DNA of 16,554 nt from CAZMVU01 sp964569295. Its GTDB lineage: Bacteria > Hydrogenedentota > Hydrogenedentia > Hydrogenedentales > JAGMZX01. The stretch spans positions 1 through 16,554 of the forward strand of contig CAZMVU010000104.1 in assembly GCA_964569295.1 (NCBI GenBank). Reading direction: 5' to 3'. A program made the position numbers and the translations under genes. Of the stretch, positions 12,581-16,554 are shown in pieces (within the stretch, counting starts at the first letter, position 1; the number at the start of each line of letters is the position of its first letter). A model generated the notes under the pieces. That model had not been told where the DNA came from, did not search any database, and worked only from the letters and a program-made list of their open reading frames with translations.

Positions 12581-14383
12581 ATGATTACCTTTGGCGCACT
12601 CATAGCCGCAGCGTATGTCCTGGGCGATGCCGCGGGACGATTGCTGCGGATAGGCGGAACCTGGGAGGACCATGTGCTTCGGTGGACCGCGGGCACGGCC
12701 CTCGCCGGGCTTATCGCCATGATTGTGGGCGCGTGGTCCTTGCAGGCGGCGTCGGCCGTCTTGTATCTTCTCGCGGCGTTGGGGTTGGCCGCGGAGGTGT
12801 TCGCGGGCCGGCACACGATTCCTGACAGCGCTGAACGAGCGCCACGCGCATCCTTTGACATGCTCGAGAAGGCGTCGTTGGCGGCCATAGCCGGGGCCCT
12901 GCTCCTGACGTTTCTCGCGGCTACGGCGCCGGTAACCGGGTGGGAGGCGAGCGTGGCGCATATGGCGCTGGCGAGCGACTACGCGCGCGAGGGGCGTATC
13001 CATCTCCAGCCCGGCAACGTCTACGCCGCCTGCCCGCACCTTGCCCAGAGCTTGTATGCGGTGGCGTTTTTGAGCGGCGGCGAACTGGCCGCCACCTGGC
13101 TCAACTGGTTTTTCGGCGCTTTGAGTGTGGGCGCCGTGGCGGCGCTCGGTGTGCGTGTGGCCGGCCGCCGGGCGGGACTCGTGGCGGCAGCGCTCTATGC
13201 CGCGGCGCCCATCTTCATGGACCAGGCCGCCGCGCCGTCGGTCGATCTCGCGCTGGCCGCCCTGGCCACGGCCGCCCTGTGTGCCCTGGTCCGCTGGTAC
13301 GACACGGGCCGGCTCGGCGCGCTGCTGGTGTCGGCGCTACTGGCCGGCAGCAGTTGCGGTGCCCGGCACACGGGCTATGTGGTCGTTGCGTTTCTCGTGG
13401 CCGGTGTGCTTGCCGGCGGTGGACGGCGCCGCTACACAGCGGCGGGTATTTTCGTACTTATGGCCACCCTGGCGGCGGCGCCATGGCTTGTTCGCAGTGC
13501 GCTGCTCGCCGGCAACCCGTTCTTTCCATTGCTGCACAACGTCTTTCCCTCGGAGTTCATTTTGTACACCGCCGAAGCGGGCATAGGTGTCCACACTGGT
13601 ACCGACGCCAGCGGCCCATCCGGTTTAACGGCGTTGCTCCGTTTTCCGTGGGATATCATTATGCAGCCCTACCTCTACGACGGCTGGCCGAAAAGTCCCG
13701 GCGGCATGGTGCTGGTGCTCGGTGTGCCGGGGCTGTTTCTTGGCGGGCGCCGTGTGCGCTGGCTCGGGGCCTATGGCGCGGCCGGCGTGGGCGTGTTCTT
13801 CTTCTTCCAGCGACTCGCCCGCTACATGCTCCCCTTCTTCATCCCCCTCCACATTGCGGCGGGGGCCGCCGCCGACCGTGTGCGCGTGGGCCGCAGGCTG
13901 GTGTGGGGCGTCGTCATGCTGGCCTTCGTCTATCACCTCATGCTGCATGCCGGCGCCATGCACTTCAAAGTGCCCGTACTGCTGGGTATGGAAAGCCGCA
14001 CGGAATACCTCGAGGCGCGCATCGACCGGTATCCGGCATTCGCCTGGGCCAACACGCATCTGCGCGACGGCACACTCCTCACGCCGGACCAGCGCACATT
14101 CTACCTGCGCATGCCCACCTACCAGAACCATGCGGCCATGGCGGCGCTCGCGAATATGCCCCGGGACGCGCAATTGGCCTGGCTGCGCGAACACAATATC
14201 CGCTATGTGCTGGTGCCCTGGGATTACCTCGAGACTTCCCCGGCCCTGGCCTCTGAGCTGTTGCCCATGTTCCGCCAGTGGCGCAACGACACCCAGCACT
14301 TCGATGTGATCGAATCCATGCTGCTCGCGCGGCCGGGTGGCCGTATCGACCGAGTCGACTTCCTCGAGGTCCGCGATGAGTGA
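12581..14383 (+). CDS. Multi-pass membrane glycosyltransferase, GT-C fold (GT39/ArnT-like)
   Basis: This 600-residue inner-membrane protein has about 10-12 hydrophobic helices up to about residue 465 and a soluble C-terminal domain of about 135 residues. The first large periplasmic loop carries the GT-C type acidic site, Trp121-Glu122 (TGWEASVAHMALASDYAREG). It is followed by PHLAQSLYAVAFL, a GRRAGLVAAALYAAAPIF helix and VDLALAALAT, the pattern of PMT_2/GT39-like enzymes that use polyprenyl-phosphate sugars. The C-terminal part (WLREHNIRYVLVPWDYLE) resembles the tail found on many of these proteins. The sugar and acceptor are unknown. It overlaps the following flippase remnant by 8 bases, so it was part of a cell-surface polysaccharide operon. 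The start codon ATG 12581 has only a weak ribosome site. Confidence 0.8.
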   Translation: MITFGALIAAAYVLGDAAGRLLRIGGTWEDHVLRWTAGTALAGLIAMIVGAWSLQAASAVLYLLAALGLAAEVFAGRHTIPDSAERAPRASFDMLEKASLAAIAGALLLTFLAATAPVTGWEASVAHMALASDYAREGRIHLQPGNVYAACPHLAQSLYAVAFLSGGELAATWLNWFFGALSVGAVAALGVRVAGRRAGLVAAALYAAAPIFMDQAAAPSVDLALAALATAALCALVRWYDTGRLGALLVSALLAGSSCGARHTGYVVVAFLVAGVLAGGGRRRYTAAGIFVLMATLAAAPWLVRSALLAGNPFFPLLHNVFPSEFILYTAEAGIGVHTGTDASGPSGLTALLRFPWDIIMQPYLYDGWPKSPGGMVLVLGVPGLFLGGRRVRWLGAYGAAGVGVFFFFQRLARYMLPFFIPLHIAAGAAADRVRVGRRLVWGVVMLAFVYHLMLHAGAMHFKVPVLLGMESRTEYLEARIDRYPAFAWANTHLRDGTLLTPDQRTFYLRMPTYQNHAAMAALANMPRDAQLAWLREHNIRYVLVPWDYLETSPALASELLPMFRQWRNDTQHFDVIESMLLARPGGRIDRVDFLEVRDE

Positions 14384-14806
14384 ACCGCCAGCCGGGTCGG
14401 TGCGCGCCACTATCGTGCGCAATACGGCCTTCAACGCCCTGGGCCGTTTCTGGGAGGGTCTGCTGGGCCTTATACTCATCCCCCATATACTCACCCACAG
14501 TGACTATGACGCATGTGGCCTCTGGTCGCTGGTGGTCGTTTTACGGGCTATAGCGCCCTGATCGACTTCGGCGTGGTCAGTGGTCTCGTGCGTTACCTGG
14601 CGCAACACGCCGCCCGCGGCGCATCCGGCCGGCTGCCGAACCTGGTGGCGGGCGGCGCGGCGGGCGTGGGCTTTGGCCTCCGCTACACGGTCATGCTGCG
14701 CTGGCTGCCCCTTCTCGACGCTTTTGATGTCCACCTTCTCGAACACACCCTGCGCCTTGGAAAGCTGCGCAGCTTCCAGCGTATGACGCGGCATATGCCG
14801 CGATAA
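14376..14806 (+). pseudogene. Frameshifted, 3'-truncated polysaccharide flippase (Wzx/MATE-like) remnant
   Basis: The first part (MSEPPAGSVRATIVRNTAFN, then GRFWEGLLGLILIPHIL, then GLWSLV) is the N-terminus of an oligosaccharide flippase, which moves lipid-linked sugars across the inner membrane. At about 14532 the frame breaks (stop at 14559-14561). In another frame the protein continues FTGYSALIDFGVVSGLVRYL, the expected next segment. Adding one G to the GTGG run at 14530-14533 would restore a single frame (WSLVGRFTGYSAL). The second frame ends at 14804-14806 after about 140 residues in all, whereas the family runs 430-500, so the 3' two thirds are missing. GAGG (14366-14369) precedes the ATG, which overlaps the previous gene by 8 bases. 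Confidence 0.75.
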
Positions 14807-14842
14807 GAAGGCGCCCTGCCGTATACACCCCCGAGAAAAGGA

Positions 14843-14905
14843 TCATGACGGGGGAAGGCGCACCCCATCATCCACGAGCAGCATGGACAACGGGTTGGAC
14901 GGCAT
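14843..14905 (-). pseudogene. Response-regulator N-terminal stub (receiver domain start)
   Basis: Starting at ATG 14905, 10 bases after the histidine kinase stop, the minus strand reads MPSNPLSMLLVDD, the first beta strand and acidic pair of a receiver domain (usually LLVDDE). It then diverges immediately (GVRLPPS) and stops at 14843-14845. This matches a kinase-regulator operon whose regulator has been cut off after about 13 codons. An AGGAG within the kinase end lies 12 bases upstream. A chance resemblance of 13 residues is possible, but the position directly after a histidine kinase makes the reading likely. Confidence 0.55.
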
Positions 14906-14914
14906 ATAGGGTAT

Positions 14915-16554
14915 TCACTCCTGCTCTTCCCCTGAGGATGCGTCTGCGGGCAGCACCATGCGCGCCGTGGTGCCCTGGCCCGGGGTCGACTCGAATTCCA
15001 GTTGGCCGCCGTGCTGCTCCATGATGGCCGCGCTTATAGACAGGCCCAGCCCGGTGCCGCCATGATCGCGCTTGGTCGAGAAAAACGGGTCCATAAGGTG
15101 CGGCATGTTTTCCGGCGCGATGCCCTCGCCCTCGTCGGTCACCTGGATAACCACGGCCTTTCGGTGGGCGGCGTAAAAGGTGCGCACCCAGAGACCATGG
15201 CTTTTGTCTGGCAGCGCCTGGCAGGCGTTCTGTATGAGGTTGATGACGACCTGCTCGAGGCGCCGGTGGTCGCCCTGGATGGCCGGCAGATTTTCCCCGT
15301 ATTCCAGGTGAAAATGGTGGGTGGATTTCTTGATAAGGTTCGACACGAGCGTGATAGCCGCACGCACCACGGCATTGAGTTCGACCGGTTGCGCGGTCAT
15401 GGCGTCGCTCTCGCGGGCATAATCGCGCAGCTCGTCCACAATTACCCGGATACGTTCGGAGGCGTCGAGCACGGCATCGAGCATGGTGCGGATAGCCGCG
15501 CGCGTTTCGCTCAATCCCATGCCCTCGACGGGGAAGTCGCCTTCGCGTGCAGCATGCCTCTCGAGTGCCGCCTCGATCTCTGGCCACATATCCAGCAGGA
15601 TTTCCGTGTTCGCCATAACCACGAAGTTCGGATTATTGATTTCGTGGGCCACGCCGGAGACCAGCGTGCCCAGGGAGGCGAGTTTCTCGGCCTGGACAAG
15701 CTGTTCCTGGCGCTCCCGGGCCTGCTGCTGCGCCTTGCGATGCTCGGTAATGTCCTGCGCCAACCCGACATAGTACACAGCCTCGCCGGTTGCCCCACAT
15801 GCCGGGGCGCCATTCGAAACATGCCAGCGCCACGCGCCGGAGGCATGCTTCACGCGGTACTCGGTCCCCCGCTGCGCTTCGCCCGTCGCTATTATGCGCC
15901 CGAGAAAGGCCTGGCACGCCGCCACATCATCCGGGTGTACGAACTCCGTGAAGGAATGGCCTATCACCGCGCTCACGGGATGCCCGAGCAGGCGGGTCCA
16001 GGCGGGTGATACGTAGAGAAACACGCCCTCGGGCGAGAGGGTATAGATGATTTCCGTGGCATTCTCGACAATCGTGCGCAGCCGTTCCTCCCGCTCGCGC
16101 AGGTCATGCTCGGCGCGGCGCCGCGCGAACTCGTTGCGGGCTGCCACTGCACCTATCCATGCGGTGAGGATGAGCATGACGGCGAGGATGCCCAGAGCGA
16201 AGCAGGTGGCCGAACGGGTAATAAGGGCAATTCTTTTTTCGGCCTCCTCGATATACAGGCCGGTACCCACGACCCAGTCCCAGGGCTCGAAGAGTTTGAC
16301 ATAGGACGTCTTCGACATGACACTGGCCGGGTCGTCTTTCCACTGCCACTGATAGCGCACGAACCCGCCGCCTTGCTCCTGCGCCAGGCGGACCATGGTG
16401 ACAAAAAGCCGCTGGCCTTCCGGGTCCGCATAGTCCGTCACATCGGTGTGCTCGAGGTCCGGGCGGTAGGGGTGTACTTTCAGGCGCAGGTCGGTGCCTA
16501 CAACCCAGAAATAATCCTTGCTTTCCGTGCCATAACGCAATTGGCGCACCCGCC
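14915..16554 (-). CDS. Cache-PAS sensor histidine kinase, 5' end outside the window
   Basis: This is a membrane sensor kinase, partial at its N-terminus: the frame stays open to the window edge (Arg before Val at 16549). About 545 residues are visible, numbered here from that Val. They are the C-terminal part of a periplasmic sCache_2-type ligand domain (YGTESKDYFWVVGTD, LKVHPYRPDLEHTDVTDYAD, FEPWDWVVGTGLYI; about 5-100), a membrane helix (113-136), a PAS domain (about 153-270), and the dimerisation region with phospho-acceptor His302 in GVAHEINNP. The HATPase domain has the N box NLIQNACQAL, G1 DEGEGIAPEN, F box PFFSTK and G2 GGTGLGLS. The N box and HEINNP put it in the HPK4/NtrB-like group. 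The cognate regulator stub lies downstream. Confidence 0.93.
   Translation of the reverse strand, partial: RVRQLRYGTESKDYFWVVGTDLRLKVHPYRPDLEHTDVTDYADPEGQRLFVTMVRLAQEQGGGFVRYQWQWKDDPASVMSKTSYVKLFEPWDWVVGTGLYIEEAEKRIALITRSATCFALGILAVMLILTAWIGAVAARNEFARRRAEHDLREREERLRTIVENATEIIYTLSPEGVFLYVSPAWTRLLGHPVSAVIGHSFTEFVHPDDVAACQAFLGRIIATGEAQRGTEYRVKHASGAWRWHVSNGAPACGATGEAVYYVGLAQDITEHRKAQQQARERQEQLVQAEKLASLGTLVSGVAHEINNPNFVVMANTEILLDMWPEIEAALERHAAREGDFPVEGMGLSETRAAIRTMLDAVLDASERIRVIVDELRDYARESDAMTAQPVELNAVVRAAITLVSNLIKKSTHHFHLEYGENLPAIQGDHRRLEQVVINLIQNACQALPDKSHGLWVRTFYAAHRKAVVIQVTDEGEGIAPENMPHLMDPFFSTKRDHGGTGLGLSISAAIMEQHGGQLEFESTPGQGTTARMVLPADASSGEEQE

Noticed and set aside
12301..12888. Minus-strand frame containing GRASPRAK/GERPREPNRN peptides
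   Set aside because: It is a translation of the 67-bp DNA repeat plus antisense of the glycosyltransferase start; repeat-derived, not a protein gene.
14868..15587. 239-codon minus-strand frame rich in Arg
   Set aside because: It is an alternative frame within the histidine kinase; the kinase motifs lie in the other frame.

Overview
The window is GC-rich bacterial chromosome (above 60% G+C by eye). The bias is towards C/G at third codon positions, and GTG starts are used. It carries no rRNA, tRNA or CRISPR array that I can see. Gene content (GH31 glycosidase, proA, nadD-yqeK-yqeM, polysaccharide genes, Cache/PAS sensor kinase) and two families of abundant-looking intergenic repeats suggest a free-living Gram-negative bacterium. 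My tentative guess is a Hydrogenedentes/Planctomycete/PVC-type lineage, based only on recalled repeat style, not on a search.

Left third (1-4977, minus strand): a phage head module read right to left as portal, S78-like prohead protease with scaffold-like tail, small decoration-type protein, HK97-fold major capsid protein and a small connector-like protein. All five reading frames are intact. No terminase precedes the portal; a host-type gene on the other strand begins 170 bp away. Every gap between the head genes is 80-213 bp long and holds hairpins or copies of an intergenic repeat family, unlike the tightly packed head operon of an active phage. This looks like a stranded or domesticated capsid locus; tail genes, if any, would lie left of the window.

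Middle (5147-8478): a membrane-anchored protein of unknown function is followed 13 bp later by a membrane-anchored GH31 glycosidase. The glycosidase closely matches sulfoquinovosidases, but Gln replaces the Arg that binds the sulfonate. Facing it is a toxin-antitoxin pair whose PIN toxin has lost its 3' two thirds.

Housekeeping operon (8791-12046, plus strand): proA, nadD, yqeK and yqeM, all with overlapping stop/start codons. This recalls the nadD-yqeK-rsfS-yqeM cluster of Firmicutes, without rsfS and with proA in front.

Right third (12047-16554): a 534-bp gene-free region holds a 67-bp tandem repeat. Then come a GT-C type membrane glycosyltransferase and a flippase gene broken by a one-base frameshift and a 3' truncation. 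Converging on it from the right are a sensor histidine kinase (5' end outside the window) and a 20-codon stub of its response regulator. The flippase and the regulator are both cut at the same junction near 14807-14866, so a deletion probably removed the 3' ends of two convergent genes.
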